Shown here: one piece after another, positions 19,469 through 28,904 of the stretch | Position numbering within the stretch: the first letter of the stretch is position 1 | How the letters are laid out: every line of letters begins with the position of its first letter | Assembly (NCBI GenBank): GCA_003281625.1 | Contig: QCBL01000009.1 | Location: 1-63,745 of the forward strand | Source: Prochlorococcus sp. AG-347-I04 | Lineage (GTDB): Bacteria; Cyanobacteriota; Cyanobacteriia; PCC-6307; Cyanobiaceae | Length of the DNA: 63,745 bases | Reading direction: 5' to 3' | Made by a program: the position numbers and the translations under genes | Notes under the pieces: model-generated | Seen by the model: only the letters and a program-made list of their open reading frames with translations | What the model was told of the DNA's origin: nothing | Database searches by the model: none

Positions 19469-19867
19469 TTAAGCTGCGTTATATTCTGTTTCATCTTTCT
19501 CGTAATTTTGTTTTAATTTAAAATTAGGATTAGCCCATTGCAATAATCTTAAAGCTAATCTCAAATCTCCCTCTAACCATGCTCTTATAGCCATTGCTCT
19601 ACGAGGGTCATAAAATTTTTGTTTTCTATACCAATAAAAAGCATTTTTATCTGATTTGTCCCCATTACATGAAAGACATGCAGGCACGCAATTTTCTGTC
19701 GTACTCAAACCGCCTTGACTACGTGGTAAAACATGATCAATAGATTCAGATGGTTTTCCGCAATATATACAACTTTTTCCTGTAAACCTATGAATAGATT
19801 TTCGCCATTGTCTTAATCTGAACTTAGGACATAAATCCTCTAAAAAAACCGCATCATTAATATGCAT
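19469..19867 (-). CDS. HNH endonuclease-domain protein
   Basis: 132 residues with a complete HNH core: CIYCGKPSESIDHVLPRSQGG (zinc Cys pair and the DH of the first strand, about 34-54), then ENCVPACLSCNGDKSDKN with the second Cys pair and the N and following helix. The YDPRRAMAIRAWLEGDLRLALRLL tail is a helical extension. Such short HNH proteins are widespread single-copy genes in picocyanobacteria; the DNA target and role are not known. It is not next to methyltransferase or phage genes. Confidence 0.85.
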   Translation of the reverse strand: MHINDAVFLEDLCPKFRLRQWRKSIHRFTGKSCIYCGKPSESIDHVLPRSQGGLSTTENCVPACLSCNGDKSDKNAFYWYRKQKFYDPRRAMAIRAWLEGDLRLALRLLQWANPNFKLKQNYEKDETEYNAA

Positions 19868-20032
19868 TCAGAATATTTAGTTAAATGAATATTGACTTGA
19901 ATACATCAAAAGTCAAGATTTATTTATGCTTTTCAGCCAAAATTTACAAGCAAAAATATGATTTAGTGTTTTTAGATACAAAAAAGTATTTATTAAAATT
20001 TAGGAATTATTACTATCTTTCTGTAACCTTAA

Positions 20033-20482
20033 TTAGTAACTATATCTTTCAAGTGTTTCATCAGTAAATTCTTCATTAGTTTCCTCTAATTCCTTTTCTA
20101 GTCTTTTTCTCTTTACTTCTCTGTTCTTTGCTTCCTTTTCTTTTCTTTCCTCTTCTTTTTCTAAATCTCGTATTAGTTTTCTATTTGGATGAAGATTATC
20201 TAAATATTCAACGCAATAACTAAATTTTTCTCTTTCTCTTATAACTGTTTCAGTAATTTGCGCTGCTGCTTGTTTAGGGGAGACTTTGAAAATTCCTCCT
20301 TTTTGTTTTTTTATGTATGTATATGCTGCATCCCAACTGCTTTCATGGTCATTCCCCCCATCTCTCATAGTACAGAAAATTTCTGCTCCAAATGAACCTG
20401 CTTTAACTTTGGATGTTTGGAGGAATAGTGGTGTGACTATTATGAGGATTGTAAAAATTAATTTTTTTTTAAATTTTTGCAT
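20033..20482 (-). CDS. Secreted protein with charged coiled-coil tail, unknown function
   Basis: 149 residues. A clear signal peptide (KFKKK, hydrophobic 8-22, cleavage-like KVKA-G near 28-29) is followed by FGAEIFCTMRDGGNDHESSWDAAYTYIKKQ and a domain with a second cysteine (FSYCVEYLDNL), then a Lys/Glu/Arg-rich coiled-coil from about 105 to 140. The FCTMRDGGNDHESSW motif recurs in picocyanobacterial hypotheticals (I believe DUF6554, not certain). The paired cysteines could form a disulfide in the periplasm. The gap 19868-20032 before it holds only a weak open frame. Confidence 0.75.
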   Translation of the reverse strand: MQKFKKKLIFTILIIVTPLFLQTSKVKAGSFGAEIFCTMRDGGNDHESSWDAAYTYIKKQKGGIFKVSPKQAAAQITETVIREREKFSYCVEYLDNLHPNRKLIRDLEKEEERKEKEAKNREVKRKRLEKELEETNEEFTDETLERYSY

Positions 20483-20537
20483 TTAATTTTTGCCTCCTAT
20501 TTAAAATATCTTTTATTAGGAATATGTCTATAGAAAT

Positions 20538-21071
20538 TTAAGATTTTATTACTCCAAACAAATTTAATAATTTGACAACTAAGGGAAGGATTAGAAGCAC
20601 AGTGATTAGTCTTACTGCGTGTAAAGTTGCTACCGCAGCTCCAACTCCGTATTCAGAGCCTACTAGACTCATTCCGCTGATCCCTCCTGGTGCAGCCCCT
20701 AGAATTGTTGTAATTACATCTATATTAAGTAATCTGCTTGTCCATAATCCAATTGCTAATCCAGTAATAACTAAAGTAAAAGTTATTAATATGGCTGGCC
20801 TCCATAAGTTTTGAATATCAACTAATGAGTCTTTTGTTAATGATGTACCAATGACTGTTCCAATTCCGATTTCTAAAATTGTTCTTGTGCCCATTGGCCA
20901 CTCTGCTATGCCGACTTTGCCACTAATGCTAAGCAAGCTTGCGCCTATTAAAGCACCTGCAAGAGGAGCTGCAGGAATACCTGTTTTTAAAGCTAAAGCT
21001 CCAAAAATACAACCTGCAACGAGATAATAAATTAAATTTATGTTTGGCATACATTTGAGAGATGTTTGCAC
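20538..21071 (-). CDS. AbrB-family (duplicated domain) membrane protein, single-domain
   Basis: 177 residues, mostly hydrophobic, with about five membrane helices. Motifs PAAPLAGALIGASLLS, IGIGTVIGTSL and TTILGAAPGGISGMSLVGSEYGVGAAVATLHAVRL match the AbrB-duplication membrane family (Pfam AbrB, PF05145, once mislabelled ammonia monooxygenase), unrelated to the Bacillus regulator. Usual members have two copies (~350 residues); this one has a single copy. The start may be GTG at 21071 or ATG at 21050. The substrate, if it is a transporter, is unknown. Confidence 0.8.
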   Translation of the reverse strand: MQTSLKCMPNINLIYYLVAGCIFGALALKTGIPAAPLAGALIGASLLSISGKVGIAEWPMGTRTILEIGIGTVIGTSLTKDSLVDIQNLWRPAILITFTLVITGLAIGLWTSRLLNIDVITTILGAAPGGISGMSLVGSEYGVGAAVATLHAVRLITVLLILPLVVKLLNLFGVIKS

Positions 21072-21183
21072 ATAATATTAGAAAAAATTTTTTTTGTTTA
21101 AGTTTATAGTCAAATAATATTTTTAGTTTCCTCTCGTAATGTCCCCTTTTGTTGGCATAATATTAATTAAAGCTTGAATTTTT

Positions 21184-21381
21184 ATGTCTTCACAAATTTC
21201 ACTCAAAGATAATAAAAACCGCATAAAGAAAAAATTATCTTTTTTTGAGGGGGGCCACCAGCTCGAAAAATTAGAGTTTGCCCTCGCCATAGCTCAGACC
21301 AAAGGTGATGAAAAAAAATCAATTATTCTTCGAAAAAAGATTGTTGAATTAGGAGGAAATGTTGAAGAGCCAGGAACTTAA
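21184..21381 (+). CDS. Small hypothetical protein, 65 residues
   Basis: A highly charged soluble protein: basic N-terminal half (KDNKNRIKKKLSF), then a helical LEKLEFALAIAQTKGDEKKSIILRKKIVELGG segment. It has a clean ATG and ends 4 bases into the convergent aminotransferase stop region. GGCCACC and other less AT-rich codons suggest selection. I cannot assign a function; similar small proteins are known next to this aminotransferase in related genomes as far as I recall. Confidence 0.6.
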   Translation: MSSQISLKDNKNRIKKKLSFFEGGHQLEKLEFALAIAQTKGDEKKSIILRKKIVELGGNVEEPGT

Positions 21382-22541
21382 CCTCCCTCAAGATGTTTAG
21401 ATACAACAACTAATGCTTCACCAGCTTGTTGGGTAGTTATCCTGCCGAGGTTGAGAAGTGTATTACTTATTGCAGAGATTATTGTAATAATATCCCTATC
21501 ATTTATATAACCCAAATGTCCTACTCTAAATATTTTTCCCTTCAAATGGTCTTGACCACCAGCAAGTAAAATATCAAAATTATTTTTGATTTTTTTTCTA
21601 AACTCTTCAGCATCCATTCCTTCAGTCTTTATTGCAGTAATTGAAGGGCTTAAATGTTTTTCATCAGCAAATAATTTTAAATTTAAAGCCTTGACTGCGT
21701 TGCTAATTGCTATTTTATGTTTATTGTGTCTGAGGAAAATGTTATCTAAGCCTTCTTGTCTCATCATTTTTAACGCTTCATCTAAAGCAAAAACCAAATT
21801 AACTGCAGGAGTATATGGATTACTATTACTTAAAAGACTTTTTCTGTAGGATTTTAAATTTAAATAAAATTTTGGTAAATTAGAATGCTCTGCAGCTTCC
21901 CATGCTTTTTGGCTCATTGCTATAAAACTAAGTCCTGGAGGTATCATATATCCCTTTTGTGATCCTGAAGCAACAATATCTAATTCCCATGCATCTACTG
22001 GTACATTGCATGCTCCAAGACTTGTAACGCAGTCAACAATTGATAAAGCTGTTTTGTGTTCGCGAATATATTTACTTATAGTTTCTAGATCATTAATTAC
22101 ACCTGTTGAGGTTTCAGAATGAGTTAAAATAACTGCCTTTATTTCTTTTTGTTTATCTTCTTCTAATAATTTTTTGAATTTTTCTGGATCAAGAGCAGTC
22201 CCCCATTCGGAATAAACTTTTATTACTTCTAGACCAAATTCTTTCGCAACTTTTACCCATCTTTCACCAAATTTTCCATTTTCTCCACAAATTACTTTAT
22301 CTCCTTTACTTAAGGTATTTATTATTCCCGCTTCCATTGCAGCAGTCCCACTACCAGTAATTGTTAGAACATCATTTTGGGTTTGATGAAGCCACTTTAA
22401 ATTTTTAGTAGTGCTTTCTACAAGATCTTGGAATTCTTTACTGCGATGACCTATTGGATGCTTACTTAATGCTTGCAAAACTTTCTCTGGAACTGGTGTG
22501 GGTCCAGGAATCATCAATGATAATTTTTGTTGTATGGCCAC
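21378..22541 (-). CDS. Class V aminotransferase (alanine/serine--glyoxylate type)
   Basis: PLP enzyme of the alanine-glyoxylate / serine-pyruvate family, often labelled soluble hydrogenase small subunit in cyanobacteria. Motifs: MIPGPTPVPEKVLQAL at the start, HRSKEFQDL, GSGTAAMEAGI (about 63-73), HSETSTGVIND, SIVDCVTSLGA and the PLP lysine in VASGSQKGYMIPPG near 195. A role in photorespiratory glyoxylate use is likely. Start is GTG at 22541. 387 residues is typical. Confidence 0.9.
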   Translation of the reverse strand: MAIQQKLSLMIPGPTPVPEKVLQALSKHPIGHRSKEFQDLVESTTKNLKWLHQTQNDVLTITGSGTAAMEAGIINTLSKGDKVICGENGKFGERWVKVAKEFGLEVIKVYSEWGTALDPEKFKKLLEEDKQKEIKAVILTHSETSTGVINDLETISKYIREHKTALSIVDCVTSLGACNVPVDAWELDIVASGSQKGYMIPPGLSFIAMSQKAWEAAEHSNLPKFYLNLKSYRKSLLSNSNPYTPAVNLVFALDEALKMMRQEGLDNIFLRHNKHKIAISNAVKALNLKLFADEKHLSPSITAIKTEGMDAEEFRKKIKNNFDILLAGGQDHLKGKIFRVGHLGYINDRDIITIISAISNTLLNLGRITTQQAGEALVVVSKHLEGG

Positions 22542-22601
22542 TTTTTGTTAAATAGGTCATTCTAAGATTAGTTCTCATTATATATTTTTCAATTACTTGA
22601 T

Positions 22602-23714
22602 TTGAAAAAAGGATTTTCTTTACCTTTATGGGTTGCTGGAGCTGCTAGGTCAGCATTAAAAAAACTAGTAGGGTTACCATTTGAGAATTTTGAAGTAATA
22701 AAAATTCCTAATGAAAAAAAAGAAATAAAAATCGAGATTCATTCTGTTGGCTTACTGAATGATAACTCGCATGCATTAGGAATTGCTTTTGCAAAGTCTG
22801 GTTTAGATCTTGACATTACACAAAACTTAGAAATATGGACAATAGTTTCTTTAGAAAAAATTTCTCTTAATAATCCTGTCAAAACAATTCCAATAAATAT
22901 TATTGCAGGATTTGGTGTAGGTATAAAAGAGGATACATCAGAGATATGTATTTCTAATTTTGCAAAAGAAGTTTTATTTAAAAATTTACTAGAAATTATT
23001 CCTAAGGGCTTTAGTTTGAAATTAGAAATTATTTTCCCAAATGGGGAATTTTTGGCTGAAAGAACAAGTAATAAGTCATTTGGTATCGTGGATGGATTAT
23101 CTATTATTGGTACTTCAGCTGAGACTTATTCGAGCGCTTCACCCGATCAATTAGAAGAGGCTAAAACTAAGCTAGCAAAGTTAATTAAAGATGGTCGTAA
23201 AGAAAAAGTTGTTTATGTTATTGGTGAAAATGGTTTAAATTTGGCAAAAACTCATAATGTTAATTTGCCAATTATCAAGATTGGAAATTGGATAGGACCA
23301 TTATTAGTTGATGCTGCAATAAAAAAAGTTAAAACTGTAATTCTTTTTGGTTATCACGGAAAATTAATTAAATTAGCAGGTGGAATTTTTCATACACATA
23401 ATCATTTAGCTGATGCAAGAATTGAGATCCTTGTTTATTTAGCAGTTCAAGAAAAGGTACCTTCTGTAATAATAGAAGAATTATCTCAATTAAATAATCT
23501 TGAAGATGCATTACTAATTCTTGAAAAATTTAATCAATCTTTAGCTGATAAATTATTTGAGAATTTATCAAATACGATTGAAAACCGTTCTTTAGCTTAT
23601 GTAAATAGGTATGTAAAAACTAATATGGAAATTGCATCAATCATTTTTGATAGAAAAAGGAAAATAAGGTGGGCTGGAATTTACGGTAAAAAGTATATTT
23701 CTTATTTTCAATGA
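22602..23714 (+). CDS. cbiD: Cobalt-precorrin-5B C1-methyltransferase
   Basis: CbiD acts in anaerobic-type corrin synthesis, methylating C1 and freeing acetaldehyde. Motifs: GFSLPLWVAGAARSALKKL at the N-terminus, KEDTSEICISNFAKEVL, the glycine-rich GTSAETYSSASPDQL region around 176 and GYHGKLIKLAGGIFHTHNHLADAR near 250-270. Start is TTG at 22602. Prochlorococcus makes its own pseudocobalamin, so the gene fits. 54 bases separate it from guaA. Confidence 0.93.
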   Translation: MKKGFSLPLWVAGAARSALKKLVGLPFENFEVIKIPNEKKEIKIEIHSVGLLNDNSHALGIAFAKSGLDLDITQNLEIWTIVSLEKISLNNPVKTIPINIIAGFGVGIKEDTSEICISNFAKEVLFKNLLEIIPKGFSLKLEIIFPNGEFLAERTSNKSFGIVDGLSIIGTSAETYSSASPDQLEEAKTKLAKLIKDGRKEKVVYVIGENGLNLAKTHNVNLPIIKIGNWIGPLLVDAAIKKVKTVILFGYHGKLIKLAGGIFHTHNHLADARIEILVYLAVQEKVPSVIIEELSQLNNLEDALLILEKFNQSLADKLFENLSNTIENRSLAYVNRYVKTNMEIASIIFDRKRKIRWAGIYGKKYISYFQ

Positions 23715-23768
23715 GATTAATTTGCGATTCGCTATGCTTTTCTAAATAAATTGAGCTAATTTTTATAC

Positions 23769-25355
23769 ATGAGTCAAACATCTTTAAAAAAAGAAAGAGA
23801 TCCTTCAATATTGATTTTAGATTTCGGATCTCAATATTCTGAATTGATTGCAAGAAGAATCAGAGAAACGAATGTTTTCTCTCTAGTAGTAAGTAATTGT
23901 ATTTCAATTAAGGAAATTAATAGTATTAATCCTAAAGGAATTATTTTAAGTGGGGGCCCAAATTCTGTATATGAACAAAATGCTCCAAAGTGTGATGAAA
24001 AAATTTTTAATTTAGGAATTCCTATTCTTGGCATATGCTACGGAATGCAATTAATGGTTAATGAACTTGGAGGATCTGTTATTTCAGCAACCAAAAAAGC
24101 TGAATATGGTAGAGCACCAATTAATATTGATAAAAAATCTGAGCTCTTTGCTGATGTAGAAGATAAATCTATTATGTGGATGAGTCATGGCGATTCTATT
24201 AATTGTTTGCCTGATGGATTTAACAAAATTGCTCATACTGAGAACACAATCCATGCTGCAATTTCAAATGATGTAAAGAAATTATTTGGTGTACAATTTC
24301 ATCCTGAAGTTATACATTCAGAGTTTGGGATGACGGTAATTAAAAATTTTGTTTATAAAATTTCTTCTTGTGAGGCTGATTGGACAGCCGAAACTTTTAT
24401 AGAGGAAACAATTCCTAGGATAAGAGAGCAAGTTGGCAATAAAAAAGTCCTGCTTGCCCTATCAGGAGGAGTTGATTCTTCAACTCTTGCTTTTCTTCTT
24501 AATAAAGCAATTGGAGATCAGCTTACATGCATGTTTATTGACCAAGGTTTCATGAGAAAAGGTGAACCAGAATTTTTAATGAATTTTTTTGATAAGAAAT
24601 TTCATATAAAAGTTGAATATATTAATGCAAGGGAAAGGTTTATTGCCAAATTAAAAGGGATTACTGATCCAGAACAAAAAAGGAAAACTATAGGTGAAGA
24701 ATTTATTAGAGTATTTGAAGAAGAAAGCAATAGATTAGGACCTTTTCAGTATTTAGCTCAAGGTACTCTTTATCCTGATGTTATTGAAAGTGCTGGTACT
24801 AATATTGATCCTAAGACTGGTGAAAGAATTGCTGTAAAAATAAAGAGTCATCATAATGTGGGTGGATTGCCAAAAGATTTGCAATTTAAATTAGTTGAGC
24901 CATTAAGAAAACTTTTTAAGGATGAAGTCCGAAAAGTAGGCGCTGCTCTGGGTTTGCCGGATGAAATAATCAAAAGGCATCCCTTTCCTGGCCCAGGATT
25001 AGCTATAAGAATTTTGGGAGAGGTGAACAATCAAAAACTTGATTGTTTGAGAGATGCTGACTGGATAGTAAGAGACGAAATTAAAAAAGCAGGCCTTTAT
25101 AATGATATTTGGCAAGCTTTTGCAGTATTGCTACCGGTTAAAACTGTAGGAGTTATGGGAGATAAAAGGACTTATGCATGGCCAATAGTTTTGCGTTGTG
25201 TATCTAGTGAAGATGGGATGACGGCAGATTGGTCAAAAATTCCTTTTCAGCTTTTGGAGAGGATTGCAAATAGAATAGTAAATGAAGTGATTTCAGTTAA
25301 TAGAGTTTGTTATGACATTACAAGTAAGCCACCTGGAACTATTGAGTGGGAATAA
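23769..25355 (+). CDS. guaA: GMP synthase (glutamine-hydrolysing)
   Basis: XMP to GMP. The glutamine amidotransferase domain (1-200) has [27 protein letters not shown] with the catalytic Cys near 91 and FHPEVIHSE with His/Glu near 178. The ATP pyrophosphatase domain follows with the P-loop [11 protein letters not shown] near 234, and the C-terminal dimerisation domain has [17 protein letters not shown] and ends in KPPGTIEWE. 528 residues, full length. Confidence 0.98.
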   Translation: MSQTSLKKERDPSILILDFGSQYSELIARRIRETNVFSLVVSNCISIKEINSINPKGIILSGGPNSVYEQNAPKCDEKIFNLGIPILGICYGMQLMVNELGGSVISATKKAEYGRAPINIDKKSELFADVEDKSIMWMSHGDSINCLPDGFNKIAHTENTIHAAISNDVKKLFGVQFHPEVIHSEFGMTVIKNFVYKISSCEADWTAETFIEETIPRIREQVGNKKVLLALSGGVDSSTLAFLLNKAIGDQLTCMFIDQGFMRKGEPEFLMNFFDKKFHIKVEYINARERFIAKLKGITDPEQKRKTIGEEFIRVFEEESNRLGPFQYLAQGTLYPDVIESAGTNIDPKTGERIAVKIKSHHNVGGLPKDLQFKLVEPLRKLFKDEVRKVGAALGLPDEIIKRHPFPGPGLAIRILGEVNNQKLDCLRDADWIVRDEIKKAGLYNDIWQAFAVLLPVKTVGVMGDKRTYAWPIVLRCVSSEDGMTADWSKIPFQLLERIANRIVNEVISVNRVCYDITSKPPGTIEWE

Positions 25356-25427
25356 GTTTATAAATCTCTTAAAATCTAAAACTTTTTCTTTATGTAAGAA
25401 ATATTTTTAAATGAGATATTAATCGAA

Positions 25428-26141
25428 ATGAGCGAAATTATTAAATTAAGTAGATCTACGGTTGAGAAATATCTAAGCTGTCCAAGATGTTGTGTGCTTG
25501 ACAAAAAATATAAAATAAAACCACCTTCATTACCATTTACTTTAAATATTGCTGTAGATAATTTGTGTAAAAATGAATTTGATTATTACAGAAAAATTCA
25601 AAAGCCTCATCCTTTATTTATTGAATATGGTGTTGATGCTGTTCCTTTTAAACACAAAGATTTAGAACGTTGGAGAAGTAATTTTCAAGGGATAAGATAT
25701 AAGTCACTTGAACATAATTATGACTTTGGCGGCGCTGTGGATGATATTTGGCAGAAAAAAAATGGTGATCTTATTATTGTTGACGTAAAAGCAACATCTA
25801 GAAATAATTTTGATTGGCCTGAGACTTTAAAAAATTACGAATATGCAAAAGCTTATAAGAGACAATTAGAAATGTATCAGTGGTTATTTAAAAAAAACGG
25901 TTTTCAAGTAGCTAAAGAAGCTTATCTTATTTACTTTAATGGAAAGAAAAATGAAGAGTTTTTTAATAACCAATTAAATTTTGATGTACATCTAATTAAA
26001 TTAGATTGTTCTACTTCATGGGTAGAAAACAAGATAATTGATACGGTTAATTTATTACGTTCAAATTTTTTCCCAAAACCTTCCTTAAATTGTGAATATT
26101 GTAATTATTTAAAGAAGCGTTGGCAATTATCAATAACTTAA
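25428..26141 (+). CDS. Stand-alone PD-(D/E)XK nuclease-superfamily protein
   Basis: 237 residues. The N-terminus LSRSTVEKYLSCPRCCVLDKKY, the core GAVDDIW...DLIIVDVKAT (about 102-125; D and DxK of the nuclease fold) and the QLEMYQWLFKKNG helix match RecB/Cas4-like PD-(D/E)XK proteins. Cysteines at the N-terminus (CPRCC, about 18-22) and C-terminus (CEYCNY, about 224-229) flank the nuclease core, as in iron-sulfur members. There are no CRISPR repeats or helicase genes here. Likely DNA-repair-related, but this is inference. Confidence 0.7.
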   Translation: MSEIIKLSRSTVEKYLSCPRCCVLDKKYKIKPPSLPFTLNIAVDNLCKNEFDYYRKIQKPHPLFIEYGVDAVPFKHKDLERWRSNFQGIRYKSLEHNYDFGGAVDDIWQKKNGDLIIVDVKATSRNNFDWPETLKNYEYAKAYKRQLEMYQWLFKKNGFQVAKEAYLIYFNGKKNEEFFNNQLNFDVHLIKLDCSTSWVENKIIDTVNLLRSNFFPKPSLNCEYCNYLKKRWQLSIT

Positions 26142-26222
26142 TATTCATAGGATTATTTTTTCATATTTCTGGAAAAATATTTAATAATAGATAATCTTTA
26201 ATAAGATTATAAATTTTGACTT

Positions 26223-26831
26223 TTGATAAAATTGAAAAATTCTGAAAGAAAGATAACTAATCATCTTCAACAAGATGTAGTCAAAATATCTGGCAAAACA
26301 ATTTTTATTAATCCTTTTTTATATTGGCGGAGATTTGACGAAAATACTAATAGATGGCTCAGAGAACCTGGGCAGATGTCAGAGGATCAAATTTCACCAA
26401 ACAGGAACCGTTTTTATCCAGAAATAGAGTGGGCTGATTTAAGTCATGACCAAAGGCTAATAAAAGATGCAACTGTTGAGATGTTTTTAAAAACTCTTGA
26501 ATTGATAAGTACTTTTCATCCTCATCTTAATTCTGGACAATTATTAGAAGTGGAGAGAAAAATGGCAATTATAAAAAAGATTCCTTTCGAAAAGTGGGTA
26601 ATCAAATCTTTCGCTAAAAAAGCGAGATTATTAGAAAATGAAAAAAGAAAATTTCAAAGAGAAAGATTTTTTAGTAGTTGGAAGGAATGGCTCAGCCTTG
26701 AAAATACTCAACAAGCAATTTTGCCGTTAATTATCACAATATTTATTTCATCATTCATTGGATGGTCTTTAGGGATATCAAAGAATAGTTGTAATCCTTA
26801 TTTTGAACAAAATATAGATCAATTAAATTAA
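26223..26831 (+). CDS. Conserved hypothetical protein with C-terminal membrane anchor
   Basis: 202 residues starting at TTG 26223. The soluble region contains FINPFLYWRRFDENTNRWLREPG and an aromatic-rich stretch, followed by a basic helical segment (SFAKKARLLENEKRKFQRERFFSSW, split here) and one hydrophobic segment LPLIITIFISSFIGWSLGI (about 170-188) near the C-terminus. This is consistent with a tail-anchored protein facing the cytoplasm. I do not recognise a Pfam family. It sits between the nuclease-like gene and the ftsI region on the same strand. Confidence 0.6.
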   Translation: MIKLKNSERKITNHLQQDVVKISGKTIFINPFLYWRRFDENTNRWLREPGQMSEDQISPNRNRFYPEIEWADLSHDQRLIKDATVEMFLKTLELISTFHPHLNSGQLLEVERKMAIIKKIPFEKWVIKSFAKKARLLENEKRKFQRERFFSSWKEWLSLENTQQAILPLIITIFISSFIGWSLGISKNSCNPYFEQNIDQLN

Positions 26832-26940
26832 TTTGTTTTTCATATTTATGAATTACCTAAGTTAATATAGTTTTGAAAAAATAAATTTCTTATTTAAAAT
26901 TTCATTAACTGGAATAATTGTTTAAAAAAGTAAAATTTTT

Positions 26941-27084
26941 ATGAGTGGCAATTTGAATTCAAATAATTTTGAAAAGGATGAGTTTAATGCGAACTCTGAA
27001 GATAGAGATTATAAAGATTTAATTACAAAACTTAAAGAGATAAAATCAACCATTACTTTATTGGAAAAAACAATATTTGAATAA
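26941..27084 (+). CDS. Small protein (47 residues) overlapping the ftsI start
   Basis: An ATG-started frame of 47 codons, too short for usual length cut-offs: Asn/Asp/Glu-rich first half (SGNLNSNNFEKDEFNANSED), then a helix YKDLITKLKEIKSTITLLEKTIFE with heptad-like Leu/Ile spacing. Its TAA overlaps the TTG start of ftsI by 8 bases, the typical layout of translational coupling. No function is assignable; it may be a small coiled-coil partner or a leader that couples ribosomes into ftsI. Confidence 0.55.
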   Translation: MSGNLNSNNFEKDEFNANSEDRDYKDLITKLKEIKSTITLLEKTIFE

Positions 27085-28882
27085 ATTTTATATTTTGATA
27101 AAAACAAGTCCTAACAAAAAAAATTTTTCATTAAAGAGGCAACCTTTAACCTTACTAATCTTTTCTTCTGTTTCTTTTTTATTGATTCTATTTAGGTTAA
27201 TTTTTTTACAACTTTTAAATCATGAATCTTTTAGGAGGATGTCAGATGAGAATAGGATCAGACTTATTGCTTCACAGCCGATACGCGGAAGAATACTAGA
27301 TAAAAATGGTTATGTTTTAGCAGATAGTAGAGTTAGATATTCTCTAATAATAAAGCCTCAATTTGTTAAAAAGAGAAATTGGGAAAATGATAAGTCAAGA
27401 ATTGCTAACCTTTTAAATATTGATCGTAATTTAATTCAAAAAAAATATTCTGATGGACTAAAAAATCAAAAACTTTCAGTAACTATTCTTGAAGATTTAA
27501 ATGAAGATCAAATAATAAAGTTCAAGGAAAATGAAGTTAATTTTATTAGTTTTGAAATATCTACTAAATTAATTAGAAATTATCCTTATAAATCTCTTGC
27601 AGCTCATGTTATTGGTTATACTCAGCCAATAACTAAGTCAGAATATAAATTCTTATCTAACAAGGGTTATAAATTAAATGACTTAATAGGAAGAACAGGA
27701 ATTGAATATGTTTATGAAGATTTTCTGAGAGGTGAATGGGGTGGAGAAATGATTGAAGTAAATTCATTAGGAAAATTTAAAAGATCATTAGGTAAAAGAC
27801 CTCCTCTAGAAGGCAATGATATTGCACTAACAATCGACCTTAATCTTCAATTAGTTGCTGAGGAAGTTCTTAAAGATAAAAAAGCTGGAGCAATAATAGT
27901 AATGGATCCCAGAGATGGTGCAATAAGAGCGATGGTAAGTAGGCCTAATTTTGATTTGAATTTTTTTTCAAAGGATTTTAAGCCTGCAAAAGAATACGAT
28001 AATATATTTAATTCTTCTGAAAAACCTCTTTTTAACAGAGCATTAAATGCTTATGATCCAGGAAGTGTTTGGAAAATTGTCACTGCTTTAGCAGGTTTAG
28101 AAAGTGGAAAATTTCCAAGATCTACTATGTTAGATACGAAACCATGTATAACTTATGGGAGTCAATGTTTTCGAGAACATAATGATTTAGGTTTTGGGGA
28201 AATAGGTTTCGAAGATGCTTTAAGAGTTTCTAGTAATACATTTTTTTATCAAGTAGGTTATGGAGTAGGAGTTGATGAAATCCATAAGACTTCCCGTAAG
28301 CTTGGTTTTAATTCTTTATCAGGAATTGAAATTTCTGAACAAGAAAATATAGGATTAGTTGCTAGTAGTAAATGGGCTAAAGAAGGTAGAGGATGGGGGC
28401 AACCAGGAAGAACTCCTTGGGTCCCAGAAGATATTGCGAGTATGTCTATTGGACAATTTGTTGTTCAAGTAACTCCAATTCAAATAGCTAGAGCATATGC
28501 AGCAATTGCTAATGGAGGTTATCTAGTTACTCCACATTTGTCTAAAAAACATATAGAAAGTCTAGATAAAAAACTTGTTCCAATTGACGTTGATCTACAA
28601 AATATTCAATTGATAAAAAGTGGTCTCAGGAAAGTAGTAGAGTCTGGCACAGGAGTATCAATTAATTATGGTGTTTCAAATTTACCTCCAGTGTCAGGAA
28701 AAACAGGAACTGCTGAAGATGGTGAAGGTGGCCTAGATCACGCTTGGTTTGTTTGCTTTACTCCTTCGGAAAAGAGTGAGGTGCTTGTAGTGGCTTTTGC
28801 ACAAAATACTCCTGGTGGAGGTTCGGTACATGCACTTCCTATGGCTAGAGAAATTTTAAAAGTTTGGAATGAAAACAATTGA
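27077..28882 (+). CDS. ftsI: Penicillin-binding protein, FtsI/PBP2-type transpeptidase
   Basis: Class B PBP, septal peptidoglycan transpeptidase. One N-terminal membrane segment (about 24-45), the dimerisation domain with RGRILDKNGYVLADS, and the catalytic domain: active-site serine in DPGSVWKIVTA (SxxK, near 329), SSN near 385 and KTGT near 540. 601 residues. Start is TTG at 27077, overlapping the preceding small frame. It is not within a dcw cluster; murB and murC are about 15 kb away. Confidence 0.93.
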   Translation: MNKFYILIKTSPNKKNFSLKRQPLTLLIFSSVSFLLILFRLIFLQLLNHESFRRMSDENRIRLIASQPIRGRILDKNGYVLADSRVRYSLIIKPQFVKKRNWENDKSRIANLLNIDRNLIQKKYSDGLKNQKLSVTILEDLNEDQIIKFKENEVNFISFEISTKLIRNYPYKSLAAHVIGYTQPITKSEYKFLSNKGYKLNDLIGRTGIEYVYEDFLRGEWGGEMIEVNSLGKFKRSLGKRPPLEGNDIALTIDLNLQLVAEEVLKDKKAGAIIVMDPRDGAIRAMVSRPNFDLNFFSKDFKPAKEYDNIFNSSEKPLFNRALNAYDPGSVWKIVTALAGLESGKFPRSTMLDTKPCITYGSQCFREHNDLGFGEIGFEDALRVSSNTFFYQVGYGVGVDEIHKTSRKLGFNSLSGIEISEQENIGLVASSKWAKEGRGWGQPGRTPWVPEDIASMSIGQFVVQVTPIQIARAYAAIANGGYLVTPHLSKKHIESLDKKLVPIDVDLQNIQLIKSGLRKVVESGTGVSINYGVSNLPPVSGKTGTAEDGEGGLDHAWFVCFTPSEKSEVLVVAFAQNTPGGGSVHALPMAREILKVWNENN

Positions 28883-28904
28883 TAAGAGTTTTTTGTTTTA
28901 AAAT

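Noticed and set aside
19885..20067. Plus-strand 60-codon frame between HNH and secreted protein
   Set aside because: Low-complexity AT-rich translation without motifs, overlapping the end of the secreted protein gene.
25428..26141. Cas4 call for the nuclease-like protein
   Set aside because: No CRISPR repeats or cas genes in the window; Cas4-like cysteine spacing is not exact.
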